The notes below the pieces were generated by a model. It saw nothing but the letters and a program-made list of their open reading frames with translations, had not been told where the DNA came from and ran no database searches. Positions 25,729-35,566 of a DNA stretch of 64,000 nucleotides are shown in pieces (the first letter of the stretch is position 1; each line of letters begins with the position of its first letter). This DNA comes from Ureibacillus chungkukjangi (GTDB taxonomy: Bacteria; Bacillota; Bacilli; Bacillales_A; Planococcaceae). Made by a program: the position numbers and the translations under genes. The stretch lies in contig NZ_QJTJ01000002.1 in NCBI RefSeq assembly GCF_003217295.1, positions 266,444-330,443 on the forward strand, read 5' to 3'.

Positions 25729-26670
25729 TTAATCTAATGGCTCTAATCTATTTTCGATTTCCTGTCTTCGCTCCTCTAAAAATGGAGGTAAATCCAGCTT
25801 TTCACCTAACGTTTTTACATCTGCATCAACCGTAAATCCTGGACCATCTGTGGCAATTTCAAATAGAATGCCATTTGATTCTCTGAAATATAAACTCTTA
25901 AAGTAAAAGCGATCGACAACTCCAGAAGAATGGAATCCACGCTGTTTCACTTGTTCATCCCAATAGGCTAATTCCTCGTCGTCTTTTGCGCGTAACGCTA
26001 GATGGTGTATGCTTCCACGACCTGGCTTTTCACTTGGTCCATCTAATTCCTTTACTAAGATCTCACCAAACCCTTGCCCTTCGATTGATTGTAGAAGAAT
26101 TTGTTCCTCATTGCGTTCCCTCACAACAAAACCAAAAATCTCCGTTAATGTTTTCACAAGCTTCCCAGCATTTTTCACCGTTATTTCAATGGTACCCATC
26201 CCTAAAATCTGATGTTCAATAGGTACATTGGAGTTATCCCAAGTCGTCCAAAAGTTTGGAACCTCTTCCCCATCGCTGTTTAATAGAATCATTCGCAGCC
26301 CCTCTGGATCCTCGAAGGCAAGTGCCTCTCTACCTGCGTAACGCGAGATTTCATTATGCTTTACGTTCAATTCTTCAAAACGATTTTTCCAGTAAACTAA
26401 ACTATCAACCGATGGCACAAAAAGTCCGATAAGAGTTATTGCATTCGTTCCTCTATGAGTTCTTCCCACCATTGGGATTTCAAAGAATGTTAACCCTGTT
26501 CCAGGACTTCCGACTAAGTCTCCAAAGAACAGATGGTACATCGAAGGATCATCCTGATTGACCGACTTCTTAACTCTGCGTAACCCTAGTGTTTCTCTAT
26601 AAAACTCATCATTTTTCTTGGCGTTTTTTGAAATCATAGAAATATGATGATGACCTAAAATAGTTGCCAT
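25729..26670 (-). CDS. Ring-cleaving dioxygenase, MhqO/MhqE-like (VOC superfamily)
   Basis: A 313-residue protein of two tandem vicinal-oxygen-chelate domains. The N-terminal half begins TILGHHHISMISKNAKKNDE and the C-terminal half IEHQILGMGTIEITVKNAGK. Metal-ligand candidates are His8 in the first unit, His in GSIHHLALRAKDD and Glu in GILFEIATDGPGF. The size and layout match Bacillus MhqA/MhqE/MhqO, which open hydroquinone-like rings during thiol-reactive quinone stress. Support comes from an MhqR-type operator right upstream. The regulator gene is not in the window. Confidence 0.9.
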   Translation of the reverse strand: MATILGHHHISMISKNAKKNDEFYRETLGLRRVKKSVNQDDPSMYHLFFGDLVGSPGTGLTFFEIPMVGRTHRGTNAITLIGLFVPSVDSLVYWKNRFEELNVKHNEISRYAGREALAFEDPEGLRMILLNSDGEEVPNFWTTWDNSNVPIEHQILGMGTIEITVKNAGKLVKTLTEIFGFVVRERNEEQILLQSIEGQGFGEILVKELDGPSEKPGRGSIHHLALRAKDDEELAYWDEQVKQRGFHSSGVVDRFYFKSLYFRESNGILFEIATDGPGFTVDADVKTLGEKLDLPPFLEERRQEIENRLEPLD

Positions 26671-26703
26671 TTCCCTTCCCCCGTTTCTGATTATCTTGCT
26701 ATC

Positions 26704-26729
26704 ATTTTATCTCGAATTCGAGATAAAAT
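26704..26729. promoter_or_regulatory. Perfect palindromic MhqR-type operator
   Basis: ATTTTATCTCGAA followed by its exact reverse complement TTCGAGATAAAAT. The core TATCTCGAATTCGAGATA matches the Bacillus MhqR box as I recall it. It lies 34 bases before the dioxygenase start, over or beside its promoter, so MhqR would repress and quinones or diamide would induce. Confidence 0.85.
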
Positions 26730-26785
26730 CAATCTATTGATAAATGTGATGCTGTTATTGTGAGCATTTCCCTTTCTTCTATACT

Positions 26786-26826
26786 TAAAAACGCCTCCCC
26801 ACATTCGTAGAGAGACGTTTGTTTTA
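26786..26826 (-). terminator. Intrinsic terminator of menA
   Basis: Minus-strand arms AAACGTCTC and GGGGAGGCGTTTTT, immediately beside the menA stop codon. Confidence 0.75.
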
Positions 26827-27747
26827 AAACAAATAGCTTATTAACAACCCAATTGATAATAAAAATGAGAAAAGTGTATTGGTGATTGCCGTTGATTTCA
26901 TAGCAATTCGCATAAATTGCGGCTCTTTTTCACCCTTTTTAAATCCTTGAATTGCGGAAATCGGTTTTTTCACACTTAGTAATACAACTAATGCCCAAGG
27001 ACTAACAATGCCAGCGAACACTAGAACAATTATCCATAGATATGAGATAACAAAGGCAATTGCTAGAGAAAGTACAGCTTTATCTCGCCCAAGAAGAATC
27101 GCTAATGTTTTGCGTCCACCCTTCGTATCCTCTTCAATATCACGGATATTATTGGCCATATTGATGCCGCCAACTAAAATCCCCACTGGAATAGAAATTA
27201 ACAATGCAGTTAGTGATACATCGCCAGCTTGAATAAAGTAAGCAATTAACACAAAGCCTGTCCCCATTAACGCTCCAGCAAATAATTCTCCAAATGGTGT
27301 ATAAGCAATCGGCATCGGTCCGCCTGTGTAGAAATAACCTACTGCCATACCGAATAATCCAATCACCACTAACCACCAGCTACTACTTGAGCAAATATAT
27401 ACACCGATAATAGCAGCTAAAATGTACAGGAGAATCGCTACACTTAGTACATTTTTAGGCTTTAAGCCATGACGCACGATTCCTCCACCAATTCCAACTG
27501 AATCAGCAGTGTCTAAGCCGCGCTTGAAATCGTAATATTCATTAAATAAATTTGTCGCAATTTGTAGCGCTAAACATGCTACCATCATAGCGATAAATAA
27601 TAGCCAATGAATTTGAGTATCGAATAAAGCGATTACTGTTCCTAAAATTACAGGAGCAAACGTCGCCGTTAATGTATGTGGTCGAGTCATTTTCCACATT
27701 AATTTTGCGGGACTCATATTTTTTTCATTTTCCATGAATCTATTCAA
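26824..27747 (-). CDS. menA: 1,4-dihydroxy-2-naphthoate polyprenyltransferase
   Basis: A 307-residue UbiA-superfamily membrane prenyltransferase of menaquinone synthesis, with about eight or nine helices. The two Asp-rich motifs are NLFNEYYDFKRGLDTAD and NMANNIRDIEEDTKGGRKT, and the N-terminal MTRPHTLTATFAPVILGT is characteristic of MenA. It joins a polyprenyl chain to DHNA with loss of CO2. The TTG at 27747 follows GAGAGGTTAG; ATG codons at positions 5 and 11 are alternatives. It stands alone, as is common for menA in Bacillales. Confidence 0.93.
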   Translation of the reverse strand: MNRFMENEKNMSPAKLMWKMTRPHTLTATFAPVILGTVIALFDTQIHWLLFIAMMVACLALQIATNLFNEYYDFKRGLDTADSVGIGGGIVRHGLKPKNVLSVAILLYILAAIIGVYICSSSSWWLVVIGLFGMAVGYFYTGGPMPIAYTPFGELFAGALMGTGFVLIAYFIQAGDVSLTALLISIPVGILVGGINMANNIRDIEEDTKGGRKTLAILLGRDKAVLSLAIAFVISYLWIIVLVFAGIVSPWALVVLLSVKKPISAIQGFKKGEKEPQFMRIAMKSTAITNTLFSFLLSIGLLISYLF

Positions 27748-27962
27748 CTAACCTCTCTGTTATAGTTTTTCACATTCCTTCATTATATCAAATTCACGAG
27801 AATGCTCAATGACGACTTGTTGGGAGAGTGGCTTCGAATTAAATGTAGATTGATAATTTTGATGATTTATGGTGCACATTAAATTTTACCAGACAATTTT
27901 TCTAATTTACCAGACACATTCACGCAAATACCGGACACTCTACCTTACTCCCCCAACTCTAA

Positions 27963-28003
27963 CAAAAAAAAACACCCACAAATCACTTAAGATTTATGGG
28001 TAT
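27963..28003 (-). terminator. Intrinsic terminator of the double-GNAT gene
   Basis: Minus-strand CCCATAAATC, loop TTAAGT, GATTTGTGGG, then TGTTTTTTTTT. Confidence 0.88.
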
Positions 28004-28010
28004 CCCCTAT

Positions 28011-28889
28011 TTACTGACCTGTATAAATAAAGTAATCTACTTGCATTGATTTGATAAATCCAGCTTTTTCATAAACTGCTAGTGCTCGCTCGTTTTCTAG
28101 CTCGACGTCTAGCATGACATTTGTATCGCCATTTCGCATAGCAAAATCTTTTATCCACTTTAACAGAGCCGTTCCAATACCTAGACCTTGTTTATCTGGA
28201 TGAACGGCTAATGCCGAAATAGATTGGGCGTTTCCATCCTTAGAGGAGGTTACTGTCCCAACGATTTCTCCATCCAATTCAGCAACCCATAATACTCTAC
28301 CTTCTGACATCGTATTATAGTGAATTAGCTCAATAGATTCTTCACGTAAATCACCAAATGCGTTGCTGAAAATTTCAATCAACGCCTCCTGATCTGTACC
28401 CTCTAAATAAGGACGAATGTGAATAGACTCAAGTGATTCCATTTCTTCTGGCTGAGCTTCTAATGTTGCTTCTGAAAAACTATAGGAATAACCATACTTC
28501 TCTACAAATTTGCGGCGAGATGTATCATTTTCGATTACTAATGCCAGTTCTCCCTCAGCGCCTCTTTGATGCAAGCCATCACCAATCACCTTCAATAATG
28601 CTTCATCTAAGCCAATATCGCGGTACATTGGAGATACTAAAATGGCCCATTCATACGTATTTAACGCTATTTGGTCAGTAGCACTCGCTACGCCTACCAA
28701 CTCATCCTGCTCATTATCATAGGCAAGGACGAAAAAGCCTTTAACATTAAAATTAAGAGAATCCTGTAAATTTAAAACAGAACTATAATTGTAATTATCT
28801 GATAGCAATGCAGCTTCACATAATGATTTGATCTCACTATAAGTTTCCGGATCAATCGGAAACGACTGTGTAATAATTGAAAGGTTCAT
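28011..28889 (-). CDS. Tandem GNAT-domain acetyltransferase
   Basis: A 292-residue protein with two GNAT folds. The first (about residues 1-150) has only a degenerate acetyl-CoA loop (SPMYRDIGLDEALLKV). The second (about 155-292) has a full motif A (VHPDKQGLGIGTALLKWI) and the motif B helix ENERALAVYEKAGFIKS. The N-terminal copy is probably structural and the C-terminal copy catalytic, as in mycothiol-synthase-like double GNATs. ATG follows GGAGAG at eight bases. The substrate is unknown. Confidence 0.87.
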   Translation of the reverse strand: MNLSIITQSFPIDPETYSEIKSLCEAALLSDNYNYSSVLNLQDSLNFNVKGFFVLAYDNEQDELVGVASATDQIALNTYEWAILVSPMYRDIGLDEALLKVIGDGLHQRGAEGELALVIENDTSRRKFVEKYGYSYSFSEATLEAQPEEMESLESIHIRPYLEGTDQEALIEIFSNAFGDLREESIELIHYNTMSEGRVLWVAELDGEIVGTVTSSKDGNAQSISALAVHPDKQGLGIGTALLKWIKDFAMRNGDTNVMLDVELENERALAVYEKAGFIKSMQVDYFIYTGQ

Positions 28890-28992
28890 TTATAAAACTC
28901 TCCGATTCTTAAAACTTATGCTTTTCATTTTAGATGAACCCTCATACAGTCGCAAGGTCATTTCAGGAATTACATGTAATTACCTAGTACAA

Positions 28993-30822
28993 TCATTTAA
29001 TACCAGATTGACTAAGCATATTAGCATAAATACCATTGTGCTCCATTAATTCCTTTTGAGTTCCCGATTCCATTACTTCCCCTTGCTGCATAACAAATAC
29101 AACATTGGCATTGCGAATCGTATTTAGACGATGGGCGATTACGAAGCTCGTTCTTCCCTTCATCAATTCCTCAAGAGCTTGTTGGATCTTCACCTCTGTA
29201 ACTGTATCGATACTACTTGTAGCCTCATCTAGTAATAAAATGACCGGATCTGCTACAAAGGCTCTCGCAATGGAAAGCAGCTGCTTTTGTCCTTGAGAGA
29301 TCTCACTTCCGTCAGCAGTTAAAATCGTTTCATAGCCATTCGGTAGCTTCATAATAAAGTCATGGGCATTGGCCTTCTTACAAGCCTCTATAATCTCTCC
29401 ATTTGTGGCATCTAGTCTGCCATATCGAATATTTTCATAGACACTTGCCTCGAACAGGAACGAATCCTGTAAAACAAAAGCCATTTGGTTTCTTAATGTT
29501 TGCCTTTTAATGTCCTTTATATTTACACCATCAAAAAGCACTTCGCCACTTTCCACATCGTAAAATCGAGAAATCAGTTGCATAATCGTTGTTTTCCCAG
29601 CACCCGTAGCTCCTATTAAAGCTGCCGTTTGACCTGGCTTTACACTAAAGCTTACATTTTTTAAAGTGTAAGCTTCTTCGGCAGATTCATATTTGAATGA
29701 AACATCACAGAATTCAACTTCACCCGAAAGCTTATGCTCACCAGCTACTTTCCCTTCGTCCTCTTCCTTCGTTTCATCCATGATTGAAAATACACGCTCT
29801 GCCCCTGCAATAGCTGATAAAACGGTATTCATCTGGTTTGCTAAATCATTTAATGGACGCGTAAATTGGCGAGAGTACTCCGTAAAAATAACGATGGTTC
29901 CTATCGATACATGACCGTTAAAGGCTAGAATTCCACCGATACCTGCAATAATCGCAAAGCTGATATTATTTAATAGGTTCATAACTTTAGGGATGAACCC
30001 TGAATAAGTAAATGCCCAAAATCCAGTTCTGCGATATCTCGCACTTTTTTCACGGAATTCGTCCTTTACTCGTTCCTCCTGAGAAAAGGCTTTTACAACC
30101 CGTTGACCAGAAATTGTTTCCTCAATCATTCCATTTAAAGCACCAATCGCAGCCTGCTGTTCCTTAAATAGCTTTCCTGTTCGTTTTGTAATCCAACGAG
30201 TTGCCATAAGCATTAAAGGAATAATCAGCATCGTCAGCAATGTTAATAACGGGCTTAATGTTAGCATTACAATGACTGTACCTGTTAACGTCAATATGCT
30301 TGAAAACACTTGAATAAAGGAAGTATTTAAAGTAGCACTAACCGTTTCGATATCATTTGTTGCCCGACTCATTAATTCACCGTGTTGTCGCTTATCGAAA
30401 AAGGTAACTGGAAGGTGTAACAAATGATGAAACACTCCCGTACGCATATGATAGATAGTTTCTTGAGCAATCCCGATCATCCAGAAGTTTTGGAAGAAGA
30501 GCGATAGAGCCAATGCAACATAGATAAATACTAACCCAATAATCATCGGAAGCATGCCATCAAACTGCTGCTTTAATACATATTCATCAATCATATGACC
30601 AATTAGATATGGACCTAAAAGTGCCATTGCCGAACTTACAACAACCAAAAGTAAAACAGCAATTAGTAAAGCTCTTCTTTCATCAACAATTTTCCAAATT
30701 CGCAGCAATGTATTTTTCCAATTGCTCGCTCGAGGTCCCTTCTCCTTTTTAATAGCAGGACCCTTCAGATCTTCCTTTGTTAAAACTGGTTCATAGCCAA
30801 ACGGTTTTCGTATGAATTTCAT
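28993..30822 (-). CDS. ABC exporter half-transporter with the consensus Walker B (YfiC-like)
   Basis: A 609-residue type IV ABC exporter, with six membrane helices (about 50-340) and then a nucleotide-binding domain. Walker A is GATGAGKTTIMQL, the signature SQGQKQLLSIARA, Walker B VILLLDEATSSID with the catalytic Glu present, and the switch is FVIAHRLNTI with His. Its partner, encoded just upstream, has the degenerate counterparts, so the two make a heterodimer with one strong ATP site. The sizes match Bacillus YfiC/YfiB. The ATG at 30822 overlaps the partner's TGA. Drug or lipid export is the likely class. Confidence 0.9.
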   Translation of the reverse strand: MKFIRKPFGYEPVLTKEDLKGPAIKKEKGPRASNWKNTLLRIWKIVDERRALLIAVLLLVVVSSAMALLGPYLIGHMIDEYVLKQQFDGMLPMIIGLVFIYVALALSLFFQNFWMIGIAQETIYHMRTGVFHHLLHLPVTFFDKRQHGELMSRATNDIETVSATLNTSFIQVFSSILTLTGTVIVMLTLSPLLTLLTMLIIPLMLMATRWITKRTGKLFKEQQAAIGALNGMIEETISGQRVVKAFSQEERVKDEFREKSARYRRTGFWAFTYSGFIPKVMNLLNNISFAIIAGIGGILAFNGHVSIGTIVIFTEYSRQFTRPLNDLANQMNTVLSAIAGAERVFSIMDETKEEDEGKVAGEHKLSGEVEFCDVSFKYESAEEAYTLKNVSFSVKPGQTAALIGATGAGKTTIMQLISRFYDVESGEVLFDGVNIKDIKRQTLRNQMAFVLQDSFLFEASVYENIRYGRLDATNGEIIEACKKANAHDFIMKLPNGYETILTADGSEISQGQKQLLSIARAFVADPVILLLDEATSSIDTVTEVKIQQALEELMKGRTSFVIAHRLNTIRNANVVFVMQQGEVMESGTQKELMEHNGIYANMLSQSGIK

Positions 30823-32555
30823 CACGCTTCACCCTCTTGCTCTTGTTGTGACATAACAATCTGATTATAACGAGCATTTGTCTCAAGAAGTTCTTCGTGT
30901 GTTCCATAACCAATCATCTGTCCTTCATCTAGCAGTAGAATTCGATCAGCACCCTTTGCCGTTCGAATCTTTTGAGTTACCACAAGCATTGTCGCGCGCT
31001 CCTGCTCAATTGCATCCCAGAAGGCAGTTTCTGTTTTTACATCCAATGCACTTGTACTATCATCTAATATAAGGATGGAGGCGTTTCTTATTAAAGCTCT
31101 CGCTATACTTAAACGCTGCTTCTGCCCACCCGAAAGATTAACTCCTTTTTGGCCAACTCTTGTTTCATAGCTGTTTGGGAAGCTCTCTACTGTTTGGTGA
31201 ATTTGAGCGTTTGTGGTTGCTAGCACAACTTCATTCATTGATGCATCCTGTTTACCCCAGCTTACATTTTCATAGATAGTGCCTGTAAATAACATGGAGC
31301 TTTGAGGAACATAACCCATAATTGCTCTTAGCTCTTCTAAGGACCAATCCTGAATAGCGCGTCCATTGACATAGATAGTACCCTTAGTCGTGTCATAAAG
31401 TCTCGGCAGTAAGTTTAGAAGTGACGACTTACCTGCTCCCGTTGCTCCCATAATCGCTAGTTTTTCACCTGGTTCAACCGAGAAGGAAATATCCTGGAGA
31501 ACACTCTTTTTCGTATTTGGATATTGGAAACTTACATTTTCAAAGCGAATTGCTTCATTATTAACTGAATTTAAGTTAAACGGACGAGAAGAAGGCTCAT
31601 ACGTCTCTGTCCCCTTTTCAATAAGTAAGATTTCCTCCATTCGTTCTGAGGAAGCCTTTGCACGTGAAAGAGCAATGATGATAAAGGCAAACATTGAGAA
31701 GGAGCCAGTCATTCTTAAGGCATAGTTGACAACTGCTACTAGTTCTCCAACCTGTGCATCCCCGTTTCGAACATCCATTGAGCCATACCATAGTGCCGCT
31801 AATAAACTAAGATTCATGACAAATAATAGTACCGGTTGAATAAGCTCCATAATTCGAAGGGCCTTCACCGTATCAAGCTGCAAATTGGTTGACACCTTTT
31901 CAAAACGCTCTGTTTCATATTTTCCACGCATATAGGCTTTTACTAAACGAATCGCTTGTAAATTTTCCTGAAGTACACGGTTTACACGATCGAGTCTACT
32001 TTGAACCTCACTAAATAGATGGACACCTTTTTTCGCTATGAACACTAAAAAGACAATTAAAATTGGTGTACCAATTAGTAAAAACATCGCCATTTTAGGA
32101 TTAACGATAAATGCCATCACCAAGCTCCCAAGTGCAGATAGTGGAGCACGCAGCATTATTCGCAAGCTCATAAATAAGACTGATTGTACCTGCTGTACAT
32201 CACTAGTAAGTCTAGTAATCAGACCCGATGTAGGGAAGCGCAAATAAGTTGCCATTGTAAAGGATTGAATTTTACTAAACAAAGCATTTCGCAAATCAAA
32301 GGCAAAGCTTTGTGCAACATGTGCCGCAAAATAGGAATTTATAATACCACTAGCAAAAGCAGCGAAGGCTAATACTAGCAGGATAATTCCCCAATAGCCA
32401 ATTATCCCGATATCCCTTGTTACAATCCCATTATCAATAATTTTGGCAATGATTAGTGGCTGAATAAGCTCCACAACTAACTCGGTTAACATTAAAAATA
32501 ATGCAAATAATGCCGGCCATTTGTACGGCTTTACATAGGAAAAAACTGTTTTCAA
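30822..32555 (-). CDS. ABC exporter half-transporter with degenerate ATP site (YfiB-like)
   Basis: A 577-residue ABC exporter subunit with six helices and an ATPase domain. Walker A is GATGAGKSSLLNLL and the signature LSGGQKQRLSIARA. Walker B is ILILDDSTSALD, with Asp in place of the catalytic Glu. The switch region is LVVTQKIRTAKG, with Gln in place of His. Both replacements are typical of the degenerate half of heterodimeric exporters such as BmrC, TM287 and YfiB. The TTG start at 32555 follows AGGGGTG at eight bases. First gene of a two-gene operon. Confidence 0.9.
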   Translation of the reverse strand: MKTVFSYVKPYKWPALFALFLMLTELVVELIQPLIIAKIIDNGIVTRDIGIIGYWGIILLVLAFAAFASGIINSYFAAHVAQSFAFDLRNALFSKIQSFTMATYLRFPTSGLITRLTSDVQQVQSVLFMSLRIMLRAPLSALGSLVMAFIVNPKMAMFLLIGTPILIVFLVFIAKKGVHLFSEVQSRLDRVNRVLQENLQAIRLVKAYMRGKYETERFEKVSTNLQLDTVKALRIMELIQPVLLFVMNLSLLAALWYGSMDVRNGDAQVGELVAVVNYALRMTGSFSMFAFIIIALSRAKASSERMEEILLIEKGTETYEPSSRPFNLNSVNNEAIRFENVSFQYPNTKKSVLQDISFSVEPGEKLAIMGATGAGKSSLLNLLPRLYDTTKGTIYVNGRAIQDWSLEELRAIMGYVPQSSMLFTGTIYENVSWGKQDASMNEVVLATTNAQIHQTVESFPNSYETRVGQKGVNLSGGQKQRLSIARALIRNASILILDDSTSALDVKTETAFWDAIEQERATMLVVTQKIRTAKGADRILLLDEGQMIGYGTHEELLETNARYNQIVMSQQEQEGEA

Positions 32556-32988
32556 AACCTACACCCCTAACCCGCATTCCATTATGAACAAAACCAAAAT
32601 CTAGATGCCATTCTTGTTTGTTAAAGCGATCACAATGTCAATTCTCACTTTTATTTCGTAATCCGTAATATATATAAGAATAACTCAAACCCTAAATTTT
32701 GCCAACCTCCTAAAGTCGTAAGTGAATCAAACAAATTAGAAAAACAGCATTTATAAGCCTTAAGTCTCAACGGTTTTTAATTAAACATATATAAACCATT
32801 TATATCATCTAAAAACAATACGATTCGTCCACAAATTTCATTACATTACATATTTTATCTTTTTAACATTACTTTTTACCCTCATATTTTATAAACAAAA
32901 ACTTCCCAATACTTTAATAGTGACTATTTGCCATAAAATCTTTATAATAAATAGTATGAATTTACGGCTATTTAGGAGTGAGAAATAA
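32556..32988. other. Divergent intergenic region, 433 bp
   Basis: AT-rich DNA between the ABC exporter operon and the GGDEF-EAL gene. TATAAT at 32942-32947 could serve the plus-strand gene. No ORF, hairpin or repeat of note. Confidence 0.45.
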
Positions 32989-35016
32989 ATGAACCAAGAG
33001 AAAACAAACATGGTTGTCGATGAGACACTGGTGAATTTGTCTCCTTTCCCTTCTTTTGTACTAAATCGAGATGGACAAGTAATTATATGGAACGATTTAA
33101 GCAAGAGATATTTTGGTTATGAGATGGAGGACTTTTTGATTACGCCCTCAGCTATTAAGACTGGGTTACTATCTTCACTATCAACAGAGGCATACCAAAA
33201 CATCCTACTAGGAAAAGAGTCTTTGCTTTTTGAAAAAGCACAACTTTTAACAAAAGTAGATACAATGATTGATTCAACAATTATCACATCTAATGTCACT
33301 ATAAATAATGAACCCGCTACTTTAGTTACCTGCATCTTAGAGAATTCCTATACTCGAATGGATGATTCCATGCAGGGATTAAAGGATTTAATGAACGGCC
33401 TATACTCTTCATATATGGTAGTAACAGTGGATGCAGAGGGACTAATTATCAATTGTAACCCGAACTTCTTAGCAATTAGTCACTGGACTCCTAAACGCGT
33501 TTTAGGAAAAACATTCTGGCAGCTGTTCCCTGATAATGAAAGCAACATGAAAGTAACGGATACTATCTGGAAAACCATCAACTCAGGTCAAATTTGGGAA
33601 GGTGAGGTAGAAAAGATTACAAAGGATGGCTCTCCATATTGGGTGTATTTAACTGCTATTCCGACGTACTCACCAGCTACGAAAAACTATGAATTCGTTC
33701 TTTTTGAAAAAGATATTACAAACGAAAGAAAAATGAAGCATCAGCTTGAGAAAATTGCTTACATCGACCCTGAAACCGGCCTTATGAACGCTCACCGTCT
33801 AGAGCAGGTAGTGAATGATATGATCGAAGAAAAGCGTCACTTCTCTTTCGTATATATTAGTATCGATAAATATTACACAATCAAAGAACTGCACAATAGT
33901 CAAAGAGAAGATAATTTAATTACCGAATTTACAAAGCGTATGAAGATTTACTTCCAGGACAGTGAAATGGCCCGCATCAACGAGCATGAATTTGTGGTTA
34001 TTACACCTCTTGGGGAATGGTTTACTCAAGGCTTCTTAACTTATCTAAAACAAAATCCAATTTACTCCGGCAATGTGGCAGTACCAATTTCCATTAGTGG
34101 AGGCATTACCCGCTCTCCTCAGGATCAATCCACATTCCCTCACCTTATGAAGGCATCCCTTGCTACAATTGCCAACGTTCGTGAAGCCGGTGGAGATAAT
34201 ATTGTGTCGTTATCAAATGCAACTCATAAAGCGATTAATCGTAAATCGATTATCGAAAAACGCTTATTGCTTGCCCTTGACCAACAGAATCTAAAAGTAT
34301 TTTACCAACCACAAGTGGATATTCACACAGGAAAGTTTTTAGCAGTTGAAGCATTAGTACGTTGGGAAGACGATGAAATCGGCGTAGTAAAGCCGGAAGA
34401 ATTGATTCCTATCGCTGAGGAAACTGGGCTAATCAATAACATCGGTTCCTTCGTGATTGAAGAAGCCTGTAAGCAAGCTGTGAAATGGCATAAAGCAGGT
34501 CTTGATTTAAAGGTTACGATTAACTTATCTGTTCGCGAGTTCCGTGACAAAAATATGGCCAAATCCATATTATCGACTTTAGAAAGCACAAACTGTCCAG
34601 CTAACTTAATACAAATTGAAATTACAGAGAAATTTGCATTAGAGGCAGAAGCAGAAACGTCGATTATTAAACAAATGCGCCAGCTAGAGGAAGAAGGAAT
34701 TGTCTTTATCCTTGATGACTTCGGTACAGGCTATGCATCCTTCCGTTACATGCAGCTTTTACCTATTGAAACTTTAAAAATTGACCAAACGTTTATTCAC
34801 TCTCTTCTTCAGTCTGAAAAAACACAACGATTGATTCACGGTATGGTTCAATTCGGTAAATCCATGAACTTAAATGTACTTGCTGAGGGTGTAGAAACGA
34901 AGGAGCAGCAAAAGCTTCTACAGGAATATGGCTGCGATGCTATTCAAGGCTATTTAATCAGCAAGCCAGTATCCGAAAAAATAATAACTCAGCTAGCATT
35001 AAATTCAATTAAATAA
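32989..35016 (+). CDS. PAS-PAS-GGDEF(degenerate)-EAL cyclic-di-GMP phosphodiesterase
   Basis: A 675-residue soluble signalling protein. Two PAS modules (about residues 15-120 and 130-250; VSPFP-like opening and GKTFWQLFPDNESN) precede a GGDEF-fold domain (about 255-410). There the active motif is replaced by INEHEFVVI, so no cyclase activity is expected. The EAL domain (about 425-670) keeps EALVRW, NLSVREF, IEITE, DDFGTGYAS, KID and AEGVET, so c-di-GMP hydrolysis is likely. It has no membrane segment. The ATG follows AGGAGTGAG. PAS domains probably sense redox or a small ligand. It is monocistronic and followed by a terminator. Confidence 0.92.
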   Translation: MNQEKTNMVVDETLVNLSPFPSFVLNRDGQVIIWNDLSKRYFGYEMEDFLITPSAIKTGLLSSLSTEAYQNILLGKESLLFEKAQLLTKVDTMIDSTIITSNVTINNEPATLVTCILENSYTRMDDSMQGLKDLMNGLYSSYMVVTVDAEGLIINCNPNFLAISHWTPKRVLGKTFWQLFPDNESNMKVTDTIWKTINSGQIWEGEVEKITKDGSPYWVYLTAIPTYSPATKNYEFVLFEKDITNERKMKHQLEKIAYIDPETGLMNAHRLEQVVNDMIEEKRHFSFVYISIDKYYTIKELHNSQREDNLITEFTKRMKIYFQDSEMARINEHEFVVITPLGEWFTQGFLTYLKQNPIYSGNVAVPISISGGITRSPQDQSTFPHLMKASLATIANVREAGGDNIVSLSNATHKAINRKSIIEKRLLLALDQQNLKVFYQPQVDIHTGKFLAVEALVRWEDDEIGVVKPEELIPIAEETGLINNIGSFVIEEACKQAVKWHKAGLDLKVTINLSVREFRDKNMAKSILSTLESTNCPANLIQIEITEKFALEAEAETSIIKQMRQLEEEGIVFILDDFGTGYASFRYMQLLPIETLKIDQTFIHSLLQSEKTQRLIHGMVQFGKSMNLNVLAEGVETKEQQKLLQEYGCDAIQGYLISKPVSEKIITQLALNSIK

Positions 35017-35022
35017 ACCTAT

Positions 35023-35060
35023 ATAAAAAGGCTACTCGGCGAAGAGTAGCCTTTCTTTTG
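35023..35060 (+). terminator. Intrinsic terminator of the GGDEF-EAL gene
   Basis: AAAAAGGCTACTC, loop GGCGA, AGAGTAGCCTTTC, then TTTTG. Confidence 0.88.
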
Positions 35061-35073
35061 TATATCGAGAGAT

Positions 35074-35556
35074 CTATTTCAATCTCCTCTTTGCACGGGC
35101 AAAGGATTGCATCGAGGTTAAACCGGTTTTAAAAAACTTCATCATTAATTGAATAATAACCTCGGCAAACACGAGTCCCATCGCGATGGCACCAGAAATC
35201 ATGAAGGCTCTCATCCCATTTTGAATGCCCATAGTATAGTCTAGCTCCACAATATTGCGCATAGTATTATAAGCGATTCCACCTGGAACCAACGGAATAA
35301 TCCCCGACACATTAAATATAATCATCGGCATTTTAAAACGGCGGGCAAAAATTTGTGCGACAATCGCTACAACAAAGGCCCCTATAAAGGATGCCTGCAC
35401 TTCTGTTACATTGATTTGTATAAGCATATAATAGATAATCCATCCAATAGCACCTACAAAACCACAATAAGGTATTGCTTTTGTCGGTGCATTGAAAATT
35501 ATGCCAAAGCAAGCTGTAAATATAAAACTAAAGATTAATTGTATGATTAACTCCAT
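35074..35556 (-). CDS. ThrE_2-type threonine/serine exporter subunit (YjjB-like)
   Basis: A 160-residue membrane protein with four or five helices (LIFSFIFTACFGIIF, GAIGWIIYYMLIQ, FIGAFVVAIVAQIFA). It matches the short C-terminal half of ThrE, encoded separately as YjjB-like proteins, and carries the typical SGIIPLVPGGIAYNTM. I start at ATG 35556, after TAGGAGAGTGG. The partner ThrE_1 gene ends ten bases upstream. Together they make a split ThrE transporter; substrates could be Thr/Ser or, as for E. coli YjjPB, dicarboxylates. Confidence 0.88.
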   Translation of the reverse strand: MELIIQLIFSFIFTACFGIIFNAPTKAIPYCGFVGAIGWIIYYMLIQINVTEVQASFIGAFVVAIVAQIFARRFKMPMIIFNVSGIIPLVPGGIAYNTMRNIVELDYTMGIQNGMRAFMISGAIAMGLVFAEVIIQLMMKFFKTGLTSMQSFARAKRRLK

Positions 35557-35566
35557 ATCCACTCTC

